Shown here: positions 11,906 through 24,169 of the stretch, one piece after another
Layout: each line of letters begins with the position of its first letter
Numbering within the stretch: the stretch's first letter is position 1
Program-made: the position numbers and the translations under genes
Notes under the pieces: generated by a model
Told to the model about the DNA's origin: nothing
The model's input: only the letters and a program-made list of their open reading frames with translations
Database searches by the model: none
Assembly: GCA_018350325.1 (NCBI GenBank)
Contig: JAEVLN010000005.1
Coordinates: 4,252,393-4,316,392, forward strand
DNA from: Globodera rostochiensis
Lineage: Eukaryota > Nematoda > Chromadorea > Rhabditida > Heteroderidae
DNA: 64,000 bases
Direction: 5' to 3'

Positions 11906-11944
11906 ATTTTTGCAATTCATTCTTCCACCCTGGTTTTTCTCCTA

Positions 11945-13235
11945 TTTGGCATTTTCCTTTTAGCCATTTTCCTTTAGGCGTTTTGTCCCTTTTGGCATTT
12001 TCCTTTTAGCCATTTTCCTTTAGGCGTTTTGTCCCTTTTGGCATTTTCTCCCCTTTGACATTTTTAAGCCAATTAATTTTTTAAATATTTTTCATTTGGC
12101 TATTCACAATCGATCGCCCAAAATGATGATTCTTATAGGAGAGATATTTACGAAATTGATGAATATTGATTTGTGCAGATAATTATTATTGAATATGATT
12201 ATGTGAAAAATGCCCATTTCAATGTGGGCTGTTTTTAATATTTCAAAATTAAATATTTATTATTCTTTAAAATTTATTTGACAGAAATTCACTAACATAA
12301 AAATATTTACAATTTTTCCAAATCGATTTCCGTTTAAATTATAAATTAACTAGCGGTTTAGGTGTGCTCTATTTCAAAGGGGAAACCCACAAGTATTAAA
12401 CCGCTAGAAAATACTATGTTATGAACAGATTAGAATGAAATACTTCGATGCTTTTTATCGTTGGCATTTTCTTCCCTTTGGCATTTTCCTTTTTGGCATT
12501 TCCCCTTTTGGCATTTTTTCCCATTTGGCATTTTCTTTTTTGGCATTTTTTCCATTTGGCATTTTCCTTTTTGGAATTTTTTCCCATTCGGCATTTTCTC
12601 ACCTTTGGCATTTCCCCTTTTGGCTCTATTGCAAGAAATCCGCTTACAATACGATTTTTAATTGTAATTTATGGTTACCCTACATTTTGTCTCCTTACAT
12701 TTTGGAGCAAGAGGAGAACAGCAAAAATGTGGACCCGGATGAAGAAGCTGCGGAACAAGTTCAATTCGAAAAAGGCACAACGACACACGCAGCATTTTGG
12801 CATTATCCTTTTTGATTTTCTTCCATTTGGCAATTCTCCCTTTTAACATTTTCCCTCCTTTGGCATTTGCCTTGGCATTTTCCCTTTTGGCATTTTTCTT
12901 CTGTCATTTTTCGCATTTATCCCTTTTGCATTATCCTTTTGGCATTTTCTTCCCTTTGGAATTTTCCTTTTTTTAGCATTTTCACTTTTGGCATTTTGCC
13001 CCCTTTGGCATTTCCACCTTTTAGCATTTTTCCTCCTTTGGCATTTCCCCTTGGCATTTACCATTTGGCATTTTCCCTTTTAGCATTTTCCCTTTTGGCA
13101 TTTTTCCCATTTGGCATTTTCGTTTATGGCATTTTCCCTTGGCATTTACCATTTGGCATTTTCCCTTTTAGCATTTCGCTTTTGGAATTTTGTCCCCGTT
13201 GGTATTTCTCCTTTTTAGCATTTTCCCTCCTTTCT
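11945..13235. repeat. TTTGGCATTTTCCC array upstream of copy 3
   Basis: Degenerate pyrimidine-rich tandem repeat of about 15-20 bp in two blocks (about 11945-12060 and 12465-13235). I count roughly two dozen TGGCAT hexamers, i.e. ATGCCA on the other strand. The larger block ends about 75 bp before the start codon of intact copy 3 and takes the place of the upstream module seen at most other copies. Between the blocks is part of that usual upstream sequence. Confidence 0.75.
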
Positions 13236-13308
13236 CTCTTTCTCTTGCCACTTCTTCCAATTGGACATTGGAATTTCATTAAATCTCCCAAAATTCAGGA
13301 TTTTTAAA

Positions 13309-14291
13309 ATGGAAACTTTTTGTATTTTAATTTTGGTGGCATTTTTTGCAACCCTGGACAAAGCCGAAGCCGTAAAATTGGAACTCAAAACATTTGATGA
13401 AATATTCGGAGAAGGCTGGTGGGACAAAGGTGAAGCCGAAGATTTGAAAAGGCCGGCGCCAACAAACTTTGGACAAAATGTCCATCACCAAATCGACCGA
13501 CAGAACACCCAAATTGGACAAATTGAACCCAATTCAACTGATCAGAATCCTCCTCTCACAGAGTCTGATCACTCTGATAATGCCAAAAATGGAGAAGAAC
13601 AGAACGAAATAATCAAAGAAATTTCTTCAGAAAAACGTAAAATTATCAACAAATTCCACGAAATGAAAGACGAATTTAAGCAAAAAGGAAAATATTCGGC
13701 AAAAGAATGGAATCAAATTGAAAATAAAATTGCTAAACATTTAAAAGTCAATCGCACAAAAATATATGAATGGAAAAAAGAATTAGACTTAACTCAAAAA
13801 AAGACAAAAAATGAGCGGGAAAATTTGGTAGAGAAATTTGATCAAATAAAAGCCGAGTTAATGCGGGCCGGATTCAAAAATTCTTATTCAAATCAAATAA
13901 ATGAGACTGTCGCAAAAAAATTGGGCTTCAGTTTTAGAACAATCTACGCTTGGAAAAGTGACCTTGGCCAAACCAGTGAGTATTTTGAGCTAAATTTAAT
14001 TATTTATTTATAATTAAAAATTCTTTTACAGAACCACAAAATAAATACTCCGACAGCCAACAAAAACAATTGATGAAACGTTATTATGAAATTAAAGACC
14101 AAAATCCTAAATTTAGAGACGAGGACATTGTCAAAATGTTGAAAATTGGAACAACTAAAACTTTGATTAGATGGAAAAACCAATTTAAACGACAGAAATT
14201 TCTTCCAAATTCTGTCGATGGACATTCTGTGGAAGCGAATGCCGCGGCAAATGTTCAGGAAATTGAAAACTCAAATTCGGGGAGTATTTGA
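13309..14291 (+). CDS. Secreted multi-HTH repeat protein, copy 3 (308 aa)
   Basis: Two exons, 13309-13975 and 14032-14291; the 56-nt phase-1 intron runs GTGAGT to TTTTACAG and splicing keeps the frame to the stop. The protein has a hydrophobic leader (residues 1-15, METFCILILVAFFAT), an acidic/aromatic segment with WW at 37-38, and one GQIEPNSTDQ unit (sequon N75). HTH1 spans about 110-160 (AKHLKVNRTKIYEWKKEL), HTH2 about 170-222 (ETVAKKLGFSFRTIYAWKSD), and HTH3 is in exon 2 (KMLKIGTTKTLIRWKNQFKR), followed by a Ser/Asn-rich tail. The ATG at 13309 matches the start of the other copies and has AAATTCAG 10 nt upstream, a likely splice or trans-splice acceptor. I do not recognise a named family; export and DNA binding are inferred from leader and HTH pattern. 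Confidence 0.8.
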
Positions 14292-14299
14292 ATGAATAG

Positions 14300-15229
14300 T
14301 CGATTATTTGCATTTGTTGTTCAATATTGTTTGGACAGATTTATTTAAAAAATAATATTTTATTGTTAATAAAAAGTTTTTCACTACCCCTCCCCCCCCC
14401 ATATGGGTTTTTTTAATCAAAAAACAGAAAAGTCCAAAAAAGCAACTTATAAATATTTAAAAATTTCATTCATACCAAAAATCAGGTCTTTAGGGGTGTA
14501 CTTTTCCTGAAATTATGGGTAATTACCCGGACCCAAAAATCGGAATCCGGAAAACGGTTCCATCCCTGAGCCACAAAAGTAAAGCGATTCAATTGGAAAT
14601 TCTGTTGTTATAATTCAACTTTTTTGTTACACAATACATAAAACATCAAAGCTTGGCTGAAATGGCATTTTATTTTGTCGGCGATTTGTCGGAGGTAAAT
14701 TCACACAGACGTTTTGCCAACCCAACCGGTTTCGCGCCATGCGCCGCTGCCTGTGGCCAAAGGTGTCTAAAATTCAATAAAACAATAAAAATGGCTAAAA
14801 ACTCAAAATATTATAGGGCCTAAAATGCTAAAAACTTACATAATTTTTTGAGATATGTTTAAAAAATGTTGCAAAAACTTCTGGTTTTTTAGTTATAAAA
14901 TATTATTTTTTAAATTTGACCGAAATATTATAGGTTAAACCCCTCAAAAAGGCTTTTATCCATCAATATTTTTGTGCTTCCATATTTAGGCAGTTTTTAG
15001 TCAATTTTTGGAAAAAATTTTTGGGGGTTTTTTTAACAATTTTACAAGTTTTTAGTCATCAAATATCAGAAAATGTCTTTTTTTTTATTCACTTTTTGAT
15101 TTCTAAACATATGTTATTGCAAAAAGGTGCTCATTTTTGACATTGCTTAAAATAATTTTTTTTTATTTTAAAAATTTTCTCGCATCTCTTTCAAAAATTT
15201 TTACCTTTGGAATAAAAAAAAAATTTTCT
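14300..15229. other. Intergenic, no gene recognised
   Basis: AT-rich. Around 14485-14580 there is a TTAGGGGTGTA phrase, GGACCCAAAAATCGGAATCC-like sequence and a terminal CCATCCCTG. This looks like one end of another hAT-like element, but I cannot find its partner. Confidence 0.35.
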
Positions 15230-18146
15230 TTAGCCCACCATTTGTTCCCGTGTCAACATTGCCGCCGATTCTTCGGCCGTCAGCGACGTGCGCAGTGCGT
15301 GGTAAGCGCCGATGATCGAAAGGATGAAGACGAGCATAAGCAAAACGCAGCTGATCAAATAGCAGTAAAAGGCTTCGCCGATTTGTTGCTGTACAAAATT
15401 TGAAACAATTTTGGTTTTGTTGAAAAAAAGAAATTTTATAAATAAGTTTAAGATTAATTAAATTTAATTGAGAATATGATTGATCAACAAACTTGGGTTG
15501 TTCCCCGACCCCGGTGCCACAGATCACCCCCCGAACCCCTCGGATCCCCCCCCCCCCACCGACGATCAGCCCAACGCCGGCCGGACATGCCGCCCCAAAA
15601 AGGAAAACAACTCCAAAATTGGTGTTCTGACATTTTTGGCCACAACTAATTTCAAACTCCTCGCTCGAACTCATTATTTCATTGATTAAAATTGTTAAAA
15701 GTTTTATGTGATCATTTTCGCTAATCAGCGCGCTCTTTGGCCTTTTTGTGCCTTTTACTTCCATATATTTTTTGTTGGTTTGATTTAAATTACTTTTAAA
15801 AAAACAGAACAGATGTTTCATTAATGCTCGATTTGGTCTGTTAGTGCATAAAAAAGATGCCAAAATGTTCACCTCATAAGTGCCAACAAGTCCCTGCACA
15901 AATCGGCTGTCCACGCGATGGGCGGCAAAAAAGAAAATTGAAGCGGCGGTTACAGCGCAAAGAACTATTAATAAAATGCAATTAAATTCATTAAATTAAA
16001 ATTATCAAAATTAAACAAAAATTACAGGTGTTCATTTTATCTTATGAAAGATTAAATTAGAAATATTTCATTGATTATTAACTTAATAAAATTGTATATT
16101 TAAAAATTTTTTTTTAGTGTAAGAAATTTCTAAGCAATTTTACTATAAATATTAAAAGTTTTTAAATATTCAAAATTATTCACAAGCAAAAAAGCTGGCG
16201 ATGCTGTGAAGGACGGCGCAGGCCGGAGTGCACGGGGCGCAGAGGCCCATTCTAATTGTAAGCGTAACATTCAAAAAACACTAAAGCGGCCTCACTTTTT
16301 TGAATTTTCAAAAAAATTCTTAAAATTTTTTAAGTTAAAATTTTGGGACCGTAAATTTTGCAAATTTGAAGGAATCATTTACATCAAGGAGGGGAGCCGA
16401 CGACCTCAAAGAATTTCGGAAATCGGAATTCTGAGGCCTTAAAATTTTTCGGAAAGTCGAAAATCGGAATTTCGATCATCCCTGATTTACATCATGGAAA
16501 ATGCGCAGGCGATCAGCGAAAGTCCAATGAAGACCAGAACAGCCTTTTTCCAGCCTAAAATATTCAATAATTTGGGGGCATTGAAAATTTTGGGATTTTT
16601 CAATTTTGTAATTTTTAAAGCATTTTAAAACTTTAAGTTTCATGGATTTTTGCGTGATGCGAAAGGTGCCAAAAAATCGGGCTTGTCGGGTGACGGCATG
16701 TCTTAGGGGTGAAGCCCAAAAATGTCGGGAGGTTCAGATGCCGTCTGGTGAGGATTGGGACCAGGGATGTAACCAAATTCCGGATTCCGGAGCGCCGCGC
16801 CGCGTCGAGTTGAATGTTTGATGGAATTTGTTAAGAAAATTGGTCCAAAAACCGCAGATTTTAGCCCAATTGTTCGTTTGGAAAAGGGCTAAATTTGCTT
16901 TGAAATTTCTCATTTGAAATATTAAATCAAAATGTTCGATCTGAGGATGGCAAAAAAATGTCAGAAAAATTGATTTGTCAAATTTCTAAATTTTCGAACC
17001 TTGCCGGATGCCGGTTTCCGGACTTTTTTTTTGGCATCCGGTTACATCTCTGGACCAAGCAAGCCCTAGACAAAACTTCAATCTTGGCAATTATTATGAG
17101 AATGCCAATGTGCCAAAAATGGTTTTTGTTCAGGCACACTCGACCCCCCCCCCCCCCCATCTTCACACCGTGGAATTGGTGTTGCTCCGCTTCGGCAGCG
17201 GCTGCGTTGGAGTCGATGTCGTGGATTTGTGCCTCGATGTTGTCCAATGCGTGTTGGTCAAATTTGTAGGTGCAATGCAACGGCGAACGGTCCACAAACG
17301 CGTCCAACTTGCGGTTGCCGGCACTGACAGCGCCGCCGGCGGACAACCGTCGCTCCGCCCGCGTGCAATCCGTGTACAGACCGTGCTGTACCAAAGGTAA
17401 AAACAGTTATAAATAATCTTTTAAAAATTGTTTGTTAGTGATTGAAGGAACGAGAAAATAATTATCACCCATCCATAGACATTTCGGCAATGGACAATCA
17501 GTCCGAAAAAGCTTCACCGACAACCCTACTCACGGACAAACCATCCACTAGACATTTTGTCAATGGTAATTAGTCGGAAAAAGCTTCAACAAAAGCCGAA
17601 ATTTATTAGTTTGTTGTCTAGATTTTCGTAAACAATCAAAATTTTTAAATTTATTTTTGAATATATTTTTCTGGCGAATTGTGCCAAAATTTTGGGATCG
17701 GATCACTTTTTTGCCAGATCAGTTCTAGTTTGCCCCCACATGGTGTTCCGCCTGAAATTCGCGAATGTCCACAATTTGCCAAGACGGATTCATCACAGCG
17801 ATCACGGCCAGGATGATCGCGGTCAGCAACATGAACAGCTGAAAAATTAATTAAAAGCTTGCCCCCCTCACATAATATACGTATACAAAAATAAAGTGCC
17901 CCATCCTCCAACCGTGATCAAGATTAGCGCCAGCTGAGGACAACTTCTGCCCGCACTGCTCGCGTTCTGTTGTTGGTGCTGCTGTTGCTGCTGCTGTAGT
18001 TGGCCATGTTCTGAATGGAGAAACTGCTGCTGATGATGTTGGTGGTGGTGGTTGTGGTGGTGATTGCCAGGGAATTGACCTTGTGCAAAGCGTTGTTGTG
18101 TGGGATATGGGGCCGAAGATGGGCTGGGATCAGTGGCAAAATGCAT
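15230..18146 (-). CDS. Clc-like (claudin-like four-span) protein, 310 aa
   Basis: Seven exons on the minus strand: 18146-17913, 17838-17740, 17385-17169, 16554-16491, 16251-16184, 15964-15873 and 15388-15230. All join in frame to TAA. The first exon encodes a His/Gln-rich N-terminus (HHHNHHHQHHQQQ, QQQQQQHQQQ) before TM1 (LALILIT joined to LFMLLTAIILAVIAV). The first loop has the claudin-type W...GL(Y/W)..C pattern: PSW, then HHHGLYTDC across exons 2-3. TM2 is VLVFIGLSLIACAF, TM3 CAVTAASIFFFAA, and TM4 YCYLISCVLLMLVFILS. The conserved stretch HRVDSRFVQGLVGTYE is encoded by exon 6. This matches the nematode Clc-like membrane family, which is related to claudin/PMP22. The exon 1 donor (ACG|GTTGGA) is weak and the least certain boundary. 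Probably an ordinary single-copy host gene acting in the plasma membrane. Confidence 0.85.
16773..17053. mobile_element. hAT-like MITE in intron 3 of the Clc-like gene
   Basis: Starts CAGGGATGTAACCAAATTCC and ends GGTTACATCTCTG, with CCGGATTCCGG-type subterminal repeats. The ends match as inverted repeats, but I find no clean 8-bp duplication, so boundaries are approximate. It lies wholly within the 17168-16555 intron. Confidence 0.55.
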
Positions 18147-18476
18147 CTTAACAAAAAATTGATCAGAATGCTGTGGTTCGATCCGAGACACTCTTTCGTT
18201 TCTCTCTCTGTTCACTATGGCATGTCTTCGAAATTGGATTAAACCTGATCAGTTCCAAGTGATTTTTTTGGATTCAGATCAGAACAAATTTTAATTAGAG
18301 AACAGAGAAATATTTGTGCGCGATCCGGCCATTTGGGATCTGTTCTGATCGCCTCCCCCCCAGTTAGGGTAGAAAAATTGGCAAAATTTACCTAAAATTT
18401 GAAGCAAAAACTGATCTGACTTTCCGGAATAGACCGGATATTCAACGAAATTTTCATTAAAAAAATTTGTTAATTT

Positions 18477-18730
18477 TCAGTTCCAAAGCTCCACGCCTGA
18501 GGGGCAACCCACGAAGAAAAAGCCTATTTTGGCATTTTTGGCATTGAGACTCCGTAACCCGAAAGTGTGGGTGGAATTAATGCCGAAGAACAAAGTGCGC
18601 CGAATGATGAAAAGTGATATGACCAGAAACAATGGCACAAGAAATCCGGTCATATTGGCGAGGCCCACGGCACAAAAAAGTGTGCCGTATAGCCGGCACC
18701 AACCAAATAATTCTGCCGGTGACAGCTGAG
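18477..18730 (-). pseudogene. Possible MFS/SLC17-like exon remnant
   Basis: The minus-strand frame contains LSPAELFGWCRLYGTLFCAV then GLANMTGFLVPLFLVIS. This resembles the AGTL...G..N..GFL.P stretch of sialin/phosphate-type major facilitator transporters. No further exons are visible on either side, and the 78-bp satellite starts immediately upstream. It may be a decayed or misread exon. Confidence 0.25.
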
Positions 18731-18751
18731 GGCACTCTAGCATAAGAGTTT

Positions 18752-19402
18752 GATGGTGCCCTGGGGGTGCAAGACTGCCGCAGGGGTATATACATATATG
18801 CTAAAGATTATTGCTACAGGCGACATAAATATGCCCTGGGGGTGCAAGACTGCCGCAGGGGTATTCTATACATATATGCTAAAGATTATTGCTACATGCG
18901 ACATAAATATGCCCTGGGGGTGCAAGACTGCCGCAGGGGTATTCTATACATATATGCTAAAGATTATTGCTACATGCGACATAAATATGCCCTGGGGGTG
19001 CAAGACTGCCGCAGGGGTATTCTATACATATATGCTAAAGATTATTGCTACATGCGACATAAATATGCCCTGGGGGTGCAAGACTGCCGCAGGGGTATAT
19101 ACATATATGCTAAAGATTATTGCTACAGGCGACATAAATATGCCCTGGGGGTGCAAGACTGCCGCAGGGGTATATACATATATGCTAAAGATTATTGCTA
19201 CAGGCGACATAAATATGCCCTGGGGGTGCAAGACTGCCGCAGGGGTATATACATATATGCTAAAGATTATTGCTACAGGCGACATAAATATGCCCTGGGG
19301 GTGCAAGACTGCCGCAGGGGTATTCTATACATATATGCTAAAGATTATTGCTACATGCGACATAAATATGCCCTGGGGGTGCAAAACTGTCGCAAGGGTG
19401 TA
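18752..19402. repeat. 78/75-bp satellite, eight units plus a partial
   Basis: Units start ATG(C/G)CCTGGGGGTGCAAG or similar at about 18831, 18909, 18987, 19065, 19140, 19215, 19290 and 19368. Lengths are 78 bp (with GTATTCTATACATATATG) or 75 bp (GTATATACATATATG), in the order roughly 79-78-78-78-75-75-75-78. Because both lengths are multiples of three, several frames stay open through the array; they are not evidence of a gene. Each unit holds CCCTG and CAGGG about 22 bp apart, able to pair. Confidence 0.9.
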
Positions 19403-19409
19403 CTATGCA

Positions 19410-20849
19410 TGACCCGTATATTTTGCGTGCGCGCAATGTTCTGTGCAAAATGTTCTGGATTCCTCCTGGTTTCTGCAATTCCTGGCTTGTAAACACAAGA
19501 ACATTTTCCCTCGAGGGGTTGGGATGGGACGGAAAGAGTGATTATGGCGCGGCGGCGGCGCCGGCGCCGTCGAAGGTCAACAACATCGCACCTTTGGCGG
19601 AAGAATGAACATTGGCGGAAGAAGAAGAGGAGGAGGATGAAGAGGAAAGGATGAAGAAGAGGAGGAACGAAAGCGGATGAGGATGAAGGTTAGTTAGGAG
19701 GGAGGAGTTTTGTCGCTGGAGGGGATTTGTCCTTGAGCCGCCTTTCTGCACTGACCCAAACGCGACCACCACATTCCCATCGAGCCGCTGCGCACCCCCC
19801 CCCCCCCTTCCATTGCTCCAACGCACAAAACAAAATCGATTTGCACCCCCCGAGGGGACGGACAACGACGCATACTAAATGTGCCCTTTGGCAGGTAAGA
19901 GAGAAGGGGGACGAGAGAGGGCGGCGCTTAGACAGAACGGAAGGTGTACGGAAAATTGGGCCCCGAAAATTGGGCACCCGAAATTTGGGCAGCAAAATAT
20001 TGGAAAATCGCCAAAAACTAATAAAAAAAATTGGGCGCCGGGGGGGAGGGGGGGAACTAGGCGCCAGATTTTTCCGATTAGTTTTACGGCTCCCAATTTC
20101 TGTCAGCGTCCCATGGCACGGTTTGGCACCAAAGAAGGGGCGGAATCCCGATGGACTCGGAATTTTGTTACTAACAAATTTAAGTCCACGGAATTCCGGT
20201 TACCAAAAAAAATTGGAGGTCGTCGGCTTACATAGAAAAAAAAACTTTTAGGATTGTTCAAGGTTCAGTCAATGCTTCCCATTTTCGTCAATCTTCCCAA
20301 TTTTAATTCTGATCACTTCCGTTTAACATTGTCATTCCTAAGCTCTGTTCCCCACACAAATGTCCCCCCTCCCCGCATTCCAATCCCTATGAATCCCGGA
20401 ATGGTCCTCCCGCTTCGCTTTATGATTTTTTTGTTCAATTTCAAAAAAAAATCCGAAAAAAAATTGATTTGGTCCCGGTTCAAAAGGTTATGCAAAAATA
20501 TTTATGAGATGTCAGCAGGAATATTTATTCGAGTGAGATATTATTCAAGAATATGATTTATATGAAGGCCCATGCCAGTTGTGGGCTGTCATTTATTACT
20601 TTCAATTCTTTTGTTCAAAGCTAAATAATATTTATTAATATTTGTAAAAATTTGTGAATATTATTATGCTTATTTTTGAAATTCTTTAAATTTTTCCATA
20701 TCAAATTTCTGTTGAATTATCAAGGATGGGATTTTTAGTTATTTAACTAGCTAGTTAACTATTTCGAGCTTTTTCTTAACTGAAAATCACATCTCTGTTA
20801 ATTATATAATAAATCTCACTAAATTCAGAGGTTGTTTTGCTCAAATAAA
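19410..20849. other. Intergenic; low-complexity and upstream module of copy 4
   Basis: A GC-rich GGCGCCGGCGCC stretch (19548-19570), a purine-rich tract (19615-19700), poly-C (about 19795) and AAATTGGGC repeats (19950-20040). From about 20470 comes the conserved upstream module (GATTTGGTCCCGGTTCAA ... GTGGGCTGTCATTTATTA) that precedes copy 4. No supported exon. Confidence 0.45.
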
Positions 20850-21180
20850 ATGGAAGAATTTTGGATTTTAATTTTGTTGGGATTATTTGCGATAAATTCA
20901 CTGGACAAAGCTAAATCCGTAAAATTGGAACTCAAAACATTTGATGAAATATTCGGAGAAGGCTGGTGGGACAAAGGTGAAGCCGAAGATTTGAAAACGC
21001 CGGCGCCAACAAACTTTGGACAAAATGTCCATCACCAAATCGACCGGCAAAACACCCAAATTGGACAAATTGAACCCAATTCAACTGATCAGAATCTTCC
21101 TCTCACAGCGTCTGATCACTCTGATAATGCCAAAAATGGCAAAGAACAGAACAACATTTCTTCAAAAGAAAAACGTTTCA
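20850..21180 (+). pseudogene. Multi-HTH family copy 4, 5' fragment
   Basis: A normal start (AAATTCAG, then CAAATAAAATGG), leader MEEFWILILLGLFAINS, FGEGWWDKG segment and a single GQIEPNSTDQ unit, ending at SSKEKR where HTH1 should begin. At about 21180 homology stops and unrelated sequence follows; the frame runs on to 21251. All HTH modules are missing. It could be expressed as a short secreted peptide, but truncation is the simpler reading. Confidence 0.8.
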
Positions 21181-23093
21181 GCGCCGACATTTTTATATGT
21201 ATTTTTACGCGAAAGTTCAATTTTTTAATCCTTCTTTTCAAAAATGACTAAAAGTCCACATAGTTAAAGATGAATTATTTTTTCAAAAACAGACAGAAAA
21301 TGATTTTTTGTGTATTTTTTAAATTTTTGGTCAAAAATGCCAAAATATGCTCACGCGAAAAGGCTATTTTTAAGCCGTATTCCTCAGAACATATAAGCAT
21401 ACAAAATATGCAAAAAACATATAATCCGAGCCCTAATAATAACCAACATCAAAAATGGGTATTTCTATCTTATTTGTTTTTGGGCATATCGCTATCGCAT
21501 TGGAAAATGGATTTATCGCCAATCGTCTATTATCTCGCTGGTCGATCGTTAGAGATTAGAATATTTCAATTTTTTTGTTTTATCAGAATACATAAATGCC
21601 AACAATTTGGATTTTTTGCAGGATTTTCCTACTTTTTGGGGTTTCCCTGCTAAAATTCCTGCTTTTTGCGTGCTTTTTAAATTTTCTAGTGCCCAAATTT
21701 CTAACTTTAATTTTGACCTTCCAAAAGAAACTTTTTTTTTTTTTTTTATTTATTTAACAGAGCAATTTTCTAACAAACATTGTTAAAATCTTTTAAAAAA
21801 ACGGCCATTTTTTAAGTTTTGATTGCAAATCTCTTAACAAAAACAACAAAATTTTCTTGGCGGCGTCTATCCGCATCGCGAAGAACCCCCCCCCCCCCCC
21901 CCCCCTGCATTCAAGAAATAATGATTCAATTTTACTTTTGGCAAAAAAAATTTTCAGAAAAAACTCCGATTTTCAGGGCTGCCCGGATTCATGATCCGGT
22001 CCGGGTTTGAGAGAGCTGAAGAAACCCGGGTACCCGGGCCCACTAATGTGCGAAATGTCCGCACACCGCACCAGGATTGTTCCGATTTTTTTTTGCGGAT
22101 TTTTGGAATTCTAACAGTTAAAAAAATGTATCTGACAAATGATGTCATCAAAAATATTTTTAAAAACGGAAACAATTTAAAAAATTTCTAAAAATCCGGA
22201 CACCGCATTCGAGCAGTTCAACCAAATAGGCATGCAAAACAAATCCCTAAAATTGAAAAAAAAAATGCAATTTTTAGGCATTTTTCCCAAAATATGTTAT
22301 GAAAAATGCAATAAAAACCAAAAAATGCACCAACAATCGAAATTTTCTCTAAAATTTTTTATTTTTGATATTTTTTAAAAAAATTTCCAAAAACATGTGA
22401 AAAATATTATATTTACAACTGTTAGAGGAAAAGACAAATTTTGAAGGTCTTCACATAAATTGAAAAGATTTGGTCAGTTTTAGCACAGTGCATATTTTGG
22501 CACTTTTTGGGGTTTTTGGTCCATATTTTGGCAAGTCCATATTTGACATTTTTTAGTCCATATAAATTTCGGCTCTATTGATAACACTATTTTATAATAC
22601 TGAAAAAATTTATTTGAAAATTTTAAAATTTAATTTTTTGAGAATTTTGGGCGAAAATGTCAGCAGCATAAGGGCAAATAAATATTACTTTGCCTTCAGG
22701 ACCAATTAATTTTAAATATTTTTTCATTTGGCTATATAAACTGTGATTATTATTTAACCGAAATGTCAGGATTATGAAAAAATTTTATGAGATGTCAATA
22801 TTAATTGATTCGAGTGAGATATTATAAAGAATATGATTTATATGAATAAATATGACCATTTCAATTCTGGGCTGTCATTTATTACTTTCAATAATTTTTT
22901 TATTAAAGCTAAATAATATTTATTAATATTTGTAAAAATTTGTGAAGTTTGTTATCTTTAAAATATAAGAAAATTTCTGAGATTCTTTAATGCACAAACG
23001 TTGACAAATTTTTCCATATCCAAATTTCTGTTTAATTTATAAAATTAATTGAAATTTTATATAAATCTTCCTAAATTCAGAGATCCAAATAAA
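21181..23093. other. Intergenic; partial repeats and upstream module
   Basis: Contains a long poly-T (near 21735) and poly-C (21888-21905). A CAGGGCTGCCCGGATTC end at about 21976 resembles a hAT-like terminus without a visible partner. From about 22730 the upstream module of copy 5 begins. No exon supported. Confidence 0.4.
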
Positions 23094-24165
23094 ATGGTAG
23101 AATTTTGGATTTTAATTTTGGTGGCATTAATCGCAACAAATTCACTGGACAAAGCCGAAGCCGTAAAAGTAAAGGAACTTAAAACATTTGATGAAATATT
23201 CGGAGAAGGCTGGTGGGACAAAGGTGAAGCCGAAGATTTGAAAACGCCGGCGCCAACAAACTTTGGACAAAATGTCCATCACCAAATCGACCGACAGAAT
23301 ACCCAAATTGGACAAATTGAACCCAATTCAACTGATCAGATTGGACAAATTGAACCCAATTCAACTGATCAGCTTGGACAAATTGAACCCAATTCAACTG
23401 ATCAGAATCCTCCTTTCATAGAGTCTAATCACTCCAAAAATGGGGCCAAACAGAACGAAATGATGGAAGAAGAAAATATTGCTGAAGATGAGCGTAAACG
23501 TAACATTATCGACAAATTCCACGCAATGAAAGACGAATTAAAGCAAAAAGGAAAATTTCCTTGGAAAGAAAGAAATCGAATTGAGAAAGAAATTGCTAAA
23601 CAATTGGGAGTCAATTACTCAAAAATATACAAATGGAAAAAAGAGTTTGGCTTAAGCCGAAAAATGCATAACGGGAAAGAAAAAAATGATCGCAAAAATT
23701 TGGTAGAGAAATTTGATCAGAGAAAAGCCGAGTTAATGCGGGCCGGGCTTAAAAACGCTTATTCAAATCAAATTGATAAAGCTGTCGCAAAAGAATTGGG
23801 CCTCGATTTTAGAACAGTTTACAGGTGGAAAAAAGAACTTGGCCAAACCAGTGAGTATTTCGAGCCAAAATTTATTTATATTAATATTTATTTATATTAA
23901 TTAAAATTATTTAACAGAACCAAAACATATACACTCCGACAGCGAACAAATGGAATTGATGAAACAGTATTATGAAATTAAGGACCAAACGCCTAAAAAT
24001 AGTGACAGGGAAATTGCCAAAATGTTGAAAATTGGAAAATCCACTTTAATTAGATGGAAAAAGCAATTTAAACTACAGCAATTGCATCCAAATTCTGTCG
24101 ATTCTGTGGAGAATGCCGGCTCAAATGTTCAGGAAATTGGGAAATCGAATTCGGGAAGCATTTGA
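23094..24165 (+). CDS. Secreted multi-HTH repeat protein, copy 5 (334 aa)
   Basis: Exons 23094-23850 and 23918-24165; the 67-nt phase-1 intron (GTGAGT to TTAACAG) restores one frame to the stop. Leader MVEFWILILVALIATNS, WW segment, then three tandem GQIEPNSTDQ units separated by I or L, giving three NST sequons. HTH1 reads AKQLGVNYSKIYKWKKEFGL, HTH2 AVAKELGLDFRTVYRWKKEL, and HTH3 in exon 2 AKMLKIGKSTLIRWKKQFKL. The tail is shorter than in copy 3 (VDSVENAGSNVQE). Start chosen by homology; AAATTCAG lies just upstream. Function unknown; same inferred role as copy 3. Confidence 0.8.
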
Positions 24166-24169
24166 ATGA

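Noticed and set aside
15201..15914. Single 237-codon minus-strand gene
   Set aside because: It is read-through of intron sequence between exons 6 and 7 of the Clc-like gene, and exon 7 is in a different frame.
18750..19492. 220-240 codon open frames with MPWGCKTAAG repeats
   Set aside because: Unit lengths of 75 and 78 bp are multiples of three, so frames stay open by default; frames on both strands are open.
19542..20251. Several 70-170 codon frames on both strands
   Set aside because: They follow low-complexity GC- and purine-rich sequence, with no domain, signal or splice pattern.
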